From NCBI GenBank assembly GCA_016873295.1, contig VGXM01000005.1, forward strand, positions 45,877 to 109,876: a stretch of DNA of 64,000 nt, written 5' to 3'. Of this stretch, positions 51,793 through 61,629 are shown in pieces. Each line of letters opens with the position of its first letter. Position 1 is the first letter of the stretch. A program made the translations under genes and the position numbers. Below the pieces are notes generated by a model, which did not search any database, had not been told where the DNA came from, and saw only the letters and a list, made by a program, of their open reading frames with translations. This DNA is from Phycisphaerae bacterium. Its GTDB lineage: Bacteria; Planctomycetota; Phycisphaerae; Phycisphaerales; UBA1924.

Positions 51793-54700
51793 ATGCTCAG
51801 GTACCTGATCGCATTCTCGCTCCGGCAGTCTTCGCTGGTGCTGCTTGTCGCGGCGGCGCTCCTGATCTACGCGCTGGTCCGGCTGCCCCGCATGCCCGTC
51901 GACGTCTTCCCCGAGCTCAACGCCCCCACGGTGGTGGTCCTGACGGAGGCCGGCGGGCTCGCCGCCGACGAGGTCGAGCAGTACGTCACCTTCCCCATCG
52001 AGGCGTCGGTGAACGGGCTGCCGGGCGTGCGCCGCGTCCGCAGCGCTTCGGCCATCTCCCTCTCGCTGGTCTGGGTCGAGTTCGACTGGGGAACCGACAT
52101 CTACCGCGCCCGCCAGCTCGTCGCCGAGCGCCTCGCCGGGGCCCGCGACTCGCTCCCCGAGAACGCCCACGCCGAGATCACCCCCATCACGAGCCTCACC
52201 GGCGAGATCATGCTCCTGGCCGTCTCGAGCCCCGACGCCAGCGTCAGCGATCTGGACCTGCGGGCCTACGCCGAGTTTGACCTGCGCACCAAGCTCCTGG
52301 GCGTGCCCGGGGTGGCCCAGGTGTCGGCGATCGGCGGGGAGCTCCCCGAGTACCAGGTCAACGTGCGCCAGGACCGCCTGACCCTCCACGGGCTCTCCAT
52401 CCGCGACGTCGTCGACTCGGCGCGGGCCGCCCACAGCACCGCCAGCGCCGGCTACCTCGCCGACGTGGAACGCCAGGAGTGGCCCATCCGCCAGGCGGCG
52501 CGGGTGCGCGGCGTGCGCGACATCGCCTCCACCATCGTCGCGTCGAGCAACGGCTCCCCCATCACGCTGGGCGACGTCGCCGAGGTCACGCTCGGGCCCG
52601 CCCCCAGGCGCGGCACCGCGGCCAACCAGGGCCTCCCCGCGGTCGTCCTCACCATCCAGAAGTCCCCGGGGACCAACACCCTGCGGATCACCGCGGCGAT
52701 CGACGACGCCCTGGACCGCATCGAGCAGGGGCTCCCCGAGGGGATCGCCATCAACCGCGAGGTCTTCCGCCAGAGCCGCTTCATCCAGCGCTCGCTCACC
52801 AACGTCACCCACGTGCTGCGGGACGCGACCGTCATCGTCGCGGTCGTGCTCGTCATGTTCCTGCTCAACGTGCGCACCACCGTCATCACCCTGACCGCCC
52901 TGCCGCTCTCCCTGGCCGCCGCCCTCCTGGCCATGAACTGGCTGGGGATGACCCTCAACGTCATGACGCTGGGCGGGCTGGCCGTCGCGATCGGCGTGCT
53001 CGTCGACGACGCCATCATCGACGTCGAGAACGTCCATCGCCGCCTGGGCGAGCGATCGGCCCTCCCCGAGGACCGCCGACCGACCGTCGCCGAGGTCGTC
53101 CTCAGCGCCAGCAACGAGATCCGCCCGGCGATGGTCTTCGCCACGGTCATCATCGTGATCGTGTTCGTGCCGCTGCTCTTCATGGAGGGGCTCGAGGGGC
53201 GCTTCTTCGCGCCCCTGGGCGTGACCTACATCGTCTCGATCCTGGCGTCGCTCCTGGTGGCGCTCACCGTCACGCCCGCCATGTGCAAGCTGCTGCTCCG
53301 CCCCCGCGCCGAGTCCCCTCCGCCGGGGCACGGCCCCCGCGCCGACGCCTGGCTCGTGCGCTGGCTCAAGCGCCGCTACGAGCCCTCCCTGCGCTGGTCC
53401 CTCGCCCACCGCGGCGCGGTCCTCGCGGGCGCCGCCTTCGTCACGGGGCTGGCGGGGCTCCTCGCCGGCACGTTCGGCACGTCCTTCCTCCCCGAGTTCA
53501 ACGAGGGGTCGCTCACCGTCTTCGTCTCCTCGCCCCCGGGCACCTCGCTGGACGAGAGCGATCGCCTGGCCCGGGCGATCGAGCAGCGCCTCATCCGGAT
53601 CGACGGCGTGCGGAGCGTCACCCGCCGCACCGGGCGCGCCGAGCGCGACGAACACGCCGAGCCCGTCTCCAGCAGCGAGATCGACCTGACGCTCGAGCCC
53701 CACGCCCGACCGGCGCAGGTCCGCGCCGCGGTCGCCGACATCGCCCTGGGCGTGCCCGGGGTCACCGTCCAGATCGGGCAACCCATCGAGCACCGCCTGT
53801 CGCACATCCTCTCGGGGACGCCCGCGGCCATCGCGATCAACGTCTACGGCGACGACCTCTCCACGCTCCGCGGCCTGGCGCGCGAGGTCGAGCGCGAGCT
53901 TGGAACCCTCCCCGGCGCCCGCGACGTCACCGCCAACCGTGAGGTGCTCGTCACGTCGCTGCCGATCAACTACCGCCACGCCGACCTGGCCGCCGCCGGG
54001 CTCACGCCCGCCGACGCCGCCGAGCAGGTGCGGACCGCCCTGCACGGGGAGGTCGTCGCCGAGGTCAACCAGGGCGTCCGCCGCCTCGACGTGGTCGTGC
54101 GCCTCGCGCCCGAGGAGCGCCGGCGCGTCGAGCAGGTCAGGGGCCTCATCCTCGAGGGACGCGACGGCCGGCTCGTGCGCCTCTCCGAGGTCGCCGACAT
54201 CGGGCCCCAGCGGACCAGCAACATCATCGCCCGAGAAAAGGCCCAGCGCAAGGCGGTCATCTCCTGCAACGTCGCCGCGGGCCACAACCTCGGCGACCTG
54301 GTCGAGCAGGTCCGGACCAGGGTCGAGCCCATCGTCGCCCGCGCGGGGTGCACCGTCGAGTTCGGCGGGCAGTTCGAGGCCCAGCGCTCCGGCAGCCGGA
54401 CACTCCTCGTCGCGGGCGTCGGCGTCTCACTGGTCATGCTCCTCCTGCTCCAGCTCTCGACCGGATCGCTCAAGGTCGCGGCCCTGGTCATGGTGAACCT
54501 CCCGCTCGCCGCGATCGGGGGCGTCCTCGCCGTCTTCGTCACGGACTCGATGCTGCACGCCGGGGGACCGCTCGGGCTCGCCCGCAACACCCTGGCGCTC
54601 GTGGGCCTGGCCTCGACGCCCTACCAGGCCCCCGTCATCTCGATCGCGAGCCTCGTCGGCTTCATCACGCTCTTCGGCATCGCGGTGCGCAACGGCATCC

Positions 54701-55050
54701 TGCTCGTCAACCACTACCGCCACCTCACCGACTTCGAGGGAAGACCCCTCGCCGACGCCATCGTCCGCGGATCGATGGAACGCCTCGTGCCCATCCTCAT
54801 GACCGCCCTGTGCGCCGCCCTCGGGCTCGTCCCCCTGGCCCTCGCCGCGGGGAGGCCCGGCAGCGAGCTGCTCGCGCCCCTCGCCGTCGTCGTGCTGGGC
54901 GGCCTGCTCAGCTCCACGTTCCTCAACCTCATCGTCGTTCCCGCCGGCTATTCGCTCATCCGGCGCGCTGCCCCGGGCCGGGGCCTGCCCGCGGCGAGCG
55001 CCCCACCTTCGATCCCCGTACCATCCGCGCCAGACAGGAGACTCCCATGA
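51793..55050 (+). CDS. Heavy-metal efflux RND pump (CusA/CzcA family)
   Basis: The 1085-residue inner-membrane proton-metal antiporter has the RND plan of twelve helices and two large periplasmic loops: helix 1 SLVLLVAAALLIYALV, PVDVFPELNAPTVVVLTEAGGLAADEVEQYVTFPIE (heavy-metal RND signature), and helix 4 GGLAVAIGVLVDDAIIDVENVHRRL with the proton-relay acidic residues. The VDDAIIDVEN form differs from CusA (VDAAIVMVEN) and CzcA (VDGAVVMVEN), so the exported metal cannot be assigned. Other motifs are SFLPEFNEGSLTVFVSSPPGTSLDES and GIAVRNGILLVNHYRHL. It overlaps the following lipoprotein gene by 4 bp. Confidence 0.94.
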   Translation: MLRYLIAFSLRQSSLVLLVAAALLIYALVRLPRMPVDVFPELNAPTVVVLTEAGGLAADEVEQYVTFPIEASVNGLPGVRRVRSASAISLSLVWVEFDWGTDIYRARQLVAERLAGARDSLPENAHAEITPITSLTGEIMLLAVSSPDASVSDLDLRAYAEFDLRTKLLGVPGVAQVSAIGGELPEYQVNVRQDRLTLHGLSIRDVVDSARAAHSTASAGYLADVERQEWPIRQAARVRGVRDIASTIVASSNGSPITLGDVAEVTLGPAPRRGTAANQGLPAVVLTIQKSPGTNTLRITAAIDDALDRIEQGLPEGIAINREVFRQSRFIQRSLTNVTHVLRDATVIVAVVLVMFLLNVRTTVITLTALPLSLAAALLAMNWLGMTLNVMTLGGLAVAIGVLVDDAIIDVENVHRRLGERSALPEDRRPTVAEVVLSASNEIRPAMVFATVIIVIVFVPLLFMEGLEGRFFAPLGVTYIVSILASLLVALTVTPAMCKLLLRPRAESPPPGHGPRADAWLVRWLKRRYEPSLRWSLAHRGAVLAGAAFVTGLAGLLAGTFGTSFLPEFNEGSLTVFVSSPPGTSLDESDRLARAIEQRLIRIDGVRSVTRRTGRAERDEHAEPVSSSEIDLTLEPHARPAQVRAAVADIALGVPGVTVQIGQPIEHRLSHILSGTPAAIAINVYGDDLSTLRGLAREVERELGTLPGARDVTANREVLVTSLPINYRHADLAAAGLTPADAAEQVRTALHGEVVAEVNQGVRRLDVVVRLAPEERRRVEQVRGLILEGRDGRLVRLSEVADIGPQRTSNIIAREKAQRKAVISCNVAAGHNLGDLVEQVRTRVEPIVARAGCTVEFGGQFEAQRSGSRTLLVAGVGVSLVMLLLLQLSTGSLKVAALVMVNLPLAAIGGVLAVFVTDSMLHAGGPLGLARNTLALVGLASTPYQAPVISIASLVGFITLFGIAVRNGILLVNHYRHLTDFEGRPLADAIVRGSMERLVPILMTALCAALGLVPLALAAGRPGSELLAPLAVVVLGGLLSSTFLNLIVVPAGYSLIRRAAPGRGLPAASAPPSIPVPSAPDRRLP

Positions 55051-55529
55051 GATTCGCCGTCGCCATCGCCCTGACCACGTGCCTTCTGATCCCCGCCGCC
55101 TGTGAGAAGGCCCCACCCGCCGCCCCCGCCGATCAGCGCCCGCAGCCCAAGAGCACCGAGGTCCCGTCGACCGCGGGGCACGGCGGCGCCGTGATCACGC
55201 TCGGCTCCACCGCGATCGGGCCCTTCCAGGCCTCCGCCACGCGCGACCAGGGCTCGATCGTCGCCGGCAAGGACGCCCCCATCGACGTCACGGTGACCGC
55301 CCCGGCGGATTCGACGGCCAAGGTCGCCGCCGTCCGGTTCTGGATCGGAACCCAGGACGCCAGGGGCTCGGTGAAGGCCCGGGCCGAGGTCGAAGACCAC
55401 GCCGAGCCCAACCGCTGGCACACCCACGCCGAGATCCCCAACCCGATCCCCGCCGACGCCAGGCTCTGGGTCGAGATCGAGGACACTCAAGGCGGGGTGA
55501 GCGTCGGGAGCTTCGACCTCAAGACCTGA
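55047..55529 (+). CDS. Small lipoprotein closing the efflux operon
   Basis: The 160-residue product has a lipoprotein signal (VAIALTTCLLIPAACEK), a Pro/Ala linker and a beta-sandwich-like domain: GHGGAVITLGSTAIGPFQAS, DVTVTAPADSTAKVAAVRFWIG, HAEPNRWHTHAEIP and DARLWVEIEDTQGG. The HGG and WHTHAE elements could bind metal. CAGGAG precedes the ATG, which overlaps the pump stop. It is likely a periplasmic metal-binding accessory; no named family recognised. Confidence 0.75.
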   Translation: MRFAVAIALTTCLLIPAACEKAPPAAPADQRPQPKSTEVPSTAGHGGAVITLGSTAIGPFQASATRDQGSIVAGKDAPIDVTVTAPADSTAKVAAVRFWIGTQDARGSVKARAEVEDHAEPNRWHTHAEIPNPIPADARLWVEIEDTQGGVSVGSFDLKT

Positions 55530-57098
<1,569 letters not shown>

Positions 57099-57699
57099 CA
57101 CACCCCCGACACCCCGCCGACCCACGCTCGCACGTTGGGCTCGTCCCAACGAGCCCCGGGCGCGAGCCCGGAGTCCTTCACTTGCGCCGGCGGAAGGCGA
57201 GGCCCGCCCACGGCCTCGACCGCGGCCTGGCCCTCGACCTCGGCATCCCCGCCGTCGTGAGGGCCGACGAGCACATGGCCGGCCGCGAGTACAACCGCGG
57301 CGTCCCCGACCTCGGCCTCACCCTCAAGTGACGCTTCTACCAGGGCGACGCCGGCGGCGGCGACACCGTCCGGGCCGCCCGCTCGCCGGCGCCTCGTCGA
57401 CGACCGCGTCTTCCCCCCTCGCTTCACCTCCCAGCCCACCGGCGCCTGGCACCTCACCGCCGAGGTCGACCGGCTCTACGAGACCAACGGCGACCTCGAA
57501 CTCTGCTGGGCCCCGGGATTCACGTACGAGGGACGCCGCTTCGGCTTCGAGGTCATGGCGCAGTTTCCGCTCTACCACGCCCTCGACGAGCGGCCCCACC
57601 GGACCTGGCCGCCGGCGTCGGCTTCCGATTGTCGTTCCAGACGCCCCCCCCGGTCCGCGCCCGCCCCGTTTCGTGGTATGCTCTGGCCGTGGAGGTCCC
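57099..57699. other. 601-bp region after atpD holding a decayed gene and a promoter
   Basis: It starts with an inverted repeat (CGTTGGG at 57133-57139 with CCCAACG at 57145-57151) that may end the atpD transcript, continues with the beta-barrel pseudogene, and ends with a TATGCT hexamer (about 57677) and GGAGG serving the phosphatase gene. Confidence 0.45.
57200..57645 (+). pseudogene. Decayed outer-membrane beta-barrel transporter gene
   Basis: Three frames must be joined to read it. The first gives LALDLGIPAVVRADEHMAGRE and YNRGVPDLGLTLK, then an in-frame TGA (57329-57331) followed by RFYQGDAGGGDTVRAA. The second gives FTSQPTGAWHLTAEVDRLYE, NGDLELCWAPGFTYEGRRFG and FEVMAQFPLYHALDE. The third gives DLAAGVGFRLSF, a typical last strand of a beta-barrel with terminal Phe. 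This pattern fits the C-terminal half of an OMPP1/phenol-transporter-like outer-membrane protein. One nonsense codon and two frameshifts (about 57395 and 57605) make it a pseudogene, truncated at the 5' end. Confidence 0.5.
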
Positions 57700-59097
57700 A
57701 TGGCGGGCGGTTCCTACATAGCCCTCAGTCGAGACCTGGGCGGCGCACAGTCCAACGAGACCGACTCGTCGGGCATCGTCGCGCCCGCCGGCATGGACCT
57801 CGAGGAACTGCTGCTCCAGCTCCTCGCCCCCATGCAGCACCTCTCCACCGTCCGTGACCCGCACGAGCTCTTCCGCCTCGGCGCGGTCTACGCCTCCGAC
57901 GGCCCGGTCTCCGACGAGCCACACGCCATGCTCGTCGTCTCCACCGCCGGCCTGGACAAGGGCGACTTCCGCGTCACTCGAAAGCTCCTCTCCATCCCGC
58001 GCCGACGCAGCTCCGTCGAAGTGGCCGAGGACGACGGCCGCGTCGAGCCGCAGCGCGGCGGGTTCATCGGGTCCATCCTCCGCCGCCGACAGCCCGAGCT
58101 GATCCGGGACCTCAACCTCGGCAGCGACCCCATCATCGGCCGAGAGCTCGCCGACTTCGATTCCTGCCTCCTCCTCCCGCTCTTCTCCGGCGGCAAGATG
58201 TGCAAGCGCGTCCTGGTCTTCCGCCGACGCTGGAGCGAGGTCGAGTTCGCCGACGTCGAACGCGCCCTCCTCATCCTCAACCTCATCGAGTCGGCGATCG
58301 AGAACATCACCACCGCCCAGCGCAACGCCGACCTGGCCCGCGCCCTCGACATGCAGTTCGAGCAGGTCAGCCGCCTTCAGCGACGCATGCTCCCCCGCCC
58401 CCACCCCGACCGCCCCGGCATCTGGCACGGCGCCACCGGCGGGGTCGAGATCGGCATGCACTACCAGCCCTGCGAACGCGCCGGCGGCGACTACTTCAAC
58501 TTCTTCCCTCTCCCCGACGGCCGCCTCATGCTCATCGTCGCCGACGTCGCAGGCCACGGCGCCGACGCCGCCATGATCATGGGCATGCTCCACGCCATCC
58601 TCTCCTCCGACGCCCCACTTGCCTCCGGACCGGCCGAGCTCCTCACCTACGCCAACCGCCGCCTCCTCCCCCTCATGGTCGAGGGCCGCTTCGTCACCGC
58701 CGTCGCCGCCATGCTCGATCCCGCCTCCCGCGTTGTCACCTACAGCAGCGCAGGACACCCCGCCCCGCGACTGGTCAACCCCGCGGCCGCCTCGATCACA
58801 CCCCTCGATGGCGCCCTGGGCGACGTCCTGGGCCTGCTCGACGACGCCCAGTACCCCGAAGCCCAGGCTCGCCTCGGCCCGGGGGCGCGCGTCGTCTTCT
58901 ACACCGACGGCCTCACCGACATGCTCGCGACGGGAAGCGACGGCCGCGGCGCCGAGCGGCTCGATTCCATCCTGGTCCCCCTCGGGCCCGCCTCGCCCGC
59001 CGACCTGGCCGTCAGGCTCGTCGATGCCGCCATGGACGGCGCCGAGGGCGGCAAGGCCATCGACGACATCACCGTCGTCACCCTTTCGCTCCGATAG
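57700..59097 (+). CDS. GAF-like domain PP2C (SpoIIE-type) serine phosphatase
   Basis: The 465-residue protein has an N-terminal GAF-like sensory part (about 30-200: DLEELLLQLLAPMQHLSTVRDPHEL, DSCLLLPLFSGGKMCKRVLVF) and a helix QFEQVSRLQRRMLPRP leading into a SpoIIE/RsbU-type phosphatase (about 245-465). Metal-binding motifs are ERAGGDYFNFFPLPDGRLMLIVADVAGHGADAAMIM, FVTAVAAMLDPASRVVTYSSAGHPAPRLV, VVFYTDGLTDML and DDITVVTLSLR. Such enzymes dephosphorylate anti-anti-sigma factors. No STAS or anti-sigma gene is adjacent. GGAGG lies 4 nt before the ATG. It is the only intact gene in a zone of decayed ones. Confidence 0.9.
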   Translation: MAGGSYIALSRDLGGAQSNETDSSGIVAPAGMDLEELLLQLLAPMQHLSTVRDPHELFRLGAVYASDGPVSDEPHAMLVVSTAGLDKGDFRVTRKLLSIPRRRSSVEVAEDDGRVEPQRGGFIGSILRRRQPELIRDLNLGSDPIIGRELADFDSCLLLPLFSGGKMCKRVLVFRRRWSEVEFADVERALLILNLIESAIENITTAQRNADLARALDMQFEQVSRLQRRMLPRPHPDRPGIWHGATGGVEIGMHYQPCERAGGDYFNFFPLPDGRLMLIVADVAGHGADAAMIMGMLHAILSSDAPLASGPAELLTYANRRLLPLMVEGRFVTAVAAMLDPASRVVTYSSAGHPAPRLVNPAAASITPLDGALGDVLGLLDDAQYPEAQARLGPGARVVFYTDGLTDMLATGSDGRGAERLDSILVPLGPASPADLAVRLVDAAMDGAEGGKAIDDITVVTLSLR

Positions 59098-59157
59098 CCG
59101 CCGGCAACGGGTCCCGCGGGCAGATCGACGGGCTCATCGCCGGCTCGGTCGGCTAGT

Positions 59158-59480
59158 CACTCGACGCCTGCCCGAAGGACATGCAGGTCCCATGGCCCAT
59201 CGGGATCATCCTCCGCACGTCCAAGCGCAGGTCCCTCAAGGCGCCGCTCCGCACCAGCGTCCGCATCCCGGGCGTCAGAGGCGGCACGCGCCGCACCGAC
59301 GACCCGCCGTCCCATGAGGGCCTCCGCCGACTCCGCGACGCCTTCGACCGCCTCCAGAAACAGGCGACCACCCTCCCCAACCCTGTTCTCGGACCCTTGA
59401 CCCACCCGGAGTGGATCCAGAACCACCTCCGCCACGCCGAGCTCCACCTGGGTTTCCTGCATCCCCAGTCGCCGCGGCCG
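59158..59480 (+). pseudogene. 5'-truncated DUF1569 (DinB-like) gene
   Basis: Directly after an in-frame TAG the frame reads SLDACPKDMQVPWPIGIILR, TSKRRSLKAPLRTSVRIPGV, DDPPSHEGLRRLRDAFDRL and PVLGPLTHPEWIQNHLRHAE, then LHLGFLHP. This is the last two-thirds of a DUF1569 protein (SLDG-P...PIG, RRSL, GPLTxxEW...RHAELHL), a family of four-helix DinB-like proteins. The first 45 or so residues are missing and the frame then runs on into unrelated sequence. The upstream phosphatase stop lies 60 bp before. Confidence 0.5.
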
Positions 59481-59497
59481 CCGCGCTACCGTCGCCC

Positions 59498-60212
59498 ATG
59501 CCCGACCAGTCCACTCTCTCCGGCTTGCGTCCCGACGACGAGGCCAAGGGCGTTCGCGCCCTCGCCCTCGCCTTCGCCGGGACCAGCGAGAGCGTCGTCG
59601 AGTGGATCGCACACGCGTCGCGCGACAACCTCCGCGTCCTCCGAGACGCCGGTCGCCCGGTCGCCAGTCTCGTGCGCGTCCCCATGGGGCAGCACTTCGG
59701 CGGCCAATCCGTGCCCATGCTCGGAATCGCCGGCGTCGCCGTCCCGCCCGAACTCCGCGGACGGTCCTGCGCCAAGCGCCTGATGCAGGGCTGCATCCGA
59801 GACGCCGACGACGAGGGCTGGCCGCTCTCCACCCTCTTCGCCTCCACCCACACGCTCTGCCGCTCCGTGGGCTACGAGCGGGCCGGGCACCGCTTCCAGT
59901 GCACCGTCCCCGCGGCCCAGCTCCCCAACCACGCGCGCGGCGACCGCATCGTCCCCATCGACGACCCCTCAAGCGACGCCATCTGCGCGGCTACGGACGC
60001 TGGGCCGCACGATTCGACGGCTCGCTCGACCGCGGGCCCTACTGCTGGCGCCGCGTCCGCAAGTTCCGCGACCAGGTCTTCCACGGGTTCGCCACGCTCG
60101 ACGACCTTGGGGCCCCCGACGGCTACCTCTTCATGAGCCAGGCCCGACGGCCCGAGGATGGCTCCGACCTCAACCTCTCCGACGTCGCCTTCACCTCCGC
60201 CGATGCCGGGCG
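59498..60212 (+). pseudogene. Frameshifted and truncated Eis-like GNAT acetyltransferase
   Basis: The first frame from the ATG at 59498 gives GLRPDDEAKGVRALALAFAG, MLGIAGVAVPPELRGRSCAK (acetyl-CoA loop) and FASTHTLCRSVGYERAGHRF, the N-terminal GNAT domain of Eis-type acetyltransferases. After about 59975 the sense continues in the next frame: LRGYGRWAARFDGSLDRGPY, CWRRVRKFRDQVFHGFATLD and SDVAFTSADAGRRGR, the second Eis domain. The gene then stops abruptly at about 60212, where IS4-like transposase sequence on the other strand begins; roughly the last third is missing. A TACCGT hexamer lies 5 nt before the ATG, so it once had the leaderless-type promoter. Confidence 0.6.
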
Positions 60213-60437
60213 GCGCGGCAGGGCCGCGTCGAGGATGGACAGCACCGACTCGAACCGCTGCGCCAGCGTGGGCGCGGGGTCCCAGCTCATGAGGATCGCG
60301 GCCAGCGCGAGCGTCACGCCGTTCCACCCTCGCCCGAGCCGCGCGGCGGGCCCGAGCACGGCGGTGATGGCGGACGCGAGCGGGTGCCGATAGAGTGTGT
60401 GCGCGGCATCCCCGCCGCCAATCGACGCACTGAACAT
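60212..60437 (-). pseudogene. IS4-family transposase, N-terminal fragment
   Basis: From the ATG at 60437 the minus strand reads MFSASIGGGDAAHTLYRHPL, LGPAARLGRGWNGVTLALAA and ILMSWDPAPTLAQRFESVLS, then LDAALPRR. This resembles the N-terminus of IS4-type transposases of planctomycetes. It stops after about 75 codons, where Eis-like sequence on the plus strand begins, so only the 5' end of the insertion sequence remains and it marks the breakpoint in the acetyltransferase gene. The catalytic DDE part is absent. Confidence 0.5.
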
Positions 60438-60571
60438 CGTGGCCTCCTTTGCCTTGGTTGCAGCTGCACTCCAACCATCGGCTCGGAGGCCGCGCCGACT
60501 GGCGCAATCCATAACTCAACGCCACGCGGGCACTTGGAGCACACGCTCAGCCAACAAGTTCACGGCGTTGG

Positions 60572-60672
60572 GTGCCACGACTGTGCCGCTTGGGGCACAG
60601 TCGTGTCCGGCGAGGGACGCAGTGTCCTGCGACGGACGCACGACTGTTCGCCGAGCCGAACAGTCGTGGCAC
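60572..60672. repeat. Double-hairpin repeat unit 1 (101 bp)
   Basis: The unit starts GTGCCACGACTGT and ends ACAGTCGTGGCAC. The left half folds as CGACTGTGCC/GGCACAGTCG, the right half as CACGACTGTTCG/CGAACAGTCGTG, with a spacer of about 33 bp between them. Confidence 0.75.
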
Positions 60673-60751
60673 GCGATCGGGTAGGACAGGCGTCGCGCCT
60701 ATCCCACCCATTGCACCGGGCAGGAATGGACAGGCGGGACGCCTGTGCCGT

Positions 60752-60852
60752 GTGCCACGACTGTGCCGCTTGGGGCACAGTCGTGTCCTGCGAGGGACGC
60801 AGTGTCCTGCGACGGACGCACGACTGTTCGCCGAGCCGAACAGTCGTGGCAC
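60752..60852. repeat. Double-hairpin repeat unit 2 (101 bp)
   Basis: Nearly identical to unit 1 (one change in the spacer). It is separated from unit 1 by 79 bp that contain two other palindromes. Confidence 0.75.
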
Positions 60853-60857
60853 GCCGT

Positions 60858-60958
60858 GTGCCACGACTGTGCCGCTTGGGGCACAGTCGTGTCCGGCGAG
60901 GGACGCAGTGTCCGGCGACGGGCGCACGACTGTTCGCCGAGCCGAACAGTCGTGGCAC
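60858..60958. repeat. Double-hairpin repeat unit 3 (101 bp)
   Basis: Only 5 bp from unit 2. Stems are unchanged; the spacer differs at a few positions. Confidence 0.75.
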
Positions 60959-60963
60959 GCCGG

Positions 60964-61083
60964 GTGCCACGACTGTGCCGCTGGGGGCACAGTCGTGTCC
61001 GGCGAGGGACGCGGTGTCCGGCGAGGGATGCAGTGTCCGGTGGCGGGCGCACGACTGTTCGCCGAGCCGAACAGTCGTGGCAC
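60964..61083. repeat. Double-hairpin repeat unit 4 (120 bp)
   Basis: Same stems and ends as the other copies, 5 bp after unit 3, with a 19-bp internal duplication of the GTGTCCGGCGAGGGA spacer motif. It is followed by GCGATCGGGT, as unit 1 is. Confidence 0.75.
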
Positions 61084-61351
61084 GCGATCGGGTTTGCCGC
61101 GGGGGCGCTTCGAGGTCGGCGGCCTGGCGTGCGGCGGCGTCCGTGCCCACGCCGCGTGTGATGCACTCCCCTCGGCCCAAGCGCAAGTCGGTTCCCGTTC
61201 GCGTCCGGCGCGTGGAACACTGCTGAGGAGTTACGTCCCCTGGAACCGCCGGGTGCTCCGCGCCTGGCCCAGCGTGCGGCACGCCCGAGCTCCGACAGGT
61301 CCGCGATGCCGCGCCGAACCCGCACCACCAAGGCCCGCCGCGACGCCGGGC

Positions 61352-61629
61352 TCAGTCTTTTCCCTCCGGGGCTTCCTTCAAGATCTGTTTGTCCAGCGTC
61401 AGGTCCGCCACCGCCTTCTTCAAGCGGCGGTTCTCCTCCTCCAGCGCCTTGTGCCGCCGGATGTCCTCGTCGCCCATCCCGCGGTACTGCTTCCTCCACC
61501 GCCCCAGCGTCTGCTCGCTGACCTCCAACTTCTGGCGGACCTGGGCCGCGTCTGCCCCGAGGCCACGAGCGTCTCGGCCTCACGCGGCTTCCGGATGATC
61601 TCCTCGGTCGTGTGTCGCGTCCGCTTCAT
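61352..61629 (-). pseudogene. IS3-family OrfA transposase, frameshifted
   Basis: From the ATG at 61629 the frame reads MKRTRHTTEEIIRKPREAET, then LVASG. After about 61557 the sense continues one frame over: DAAQVRQKLEVSEQTLGRWR, then KQYRGMGDEDIRRHKALEEE, NRRLKKAVADLTLDKQILKE and APEGKD before TGA (61352-61354). This is a full-length OrfA (helix-turn-helix plus leucine zipper) of an IS3-type element, broken by loss of one G in a run of Gs. IS3 elements also use frameshifting, but between orfA and orfB, not in the middle of orfA. Pieces of orfB follow downstream. Confidence 0.7.

Larger units (their letters stand above)
60438..61351. other. Repeat-rich, gene-free stretch
   Basis: Apart from the four double-hairpin units and short palindromes described separately, the stretch holds only a possible orfB remnant of an IS3-type element on the minus strand (about 61215-61351: LSPASRRALVVRVRR, then in another frame RACRTLGQARSTRRFQGT and a stop). 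Confidence 0.4.

Noticed and set aside
60572..61083. CRISPR array
   Set aside because: The repeats are about 100 bp with large internal palindromes and almost no spacers between copies 2, 3 and 4; no cas genes are present.
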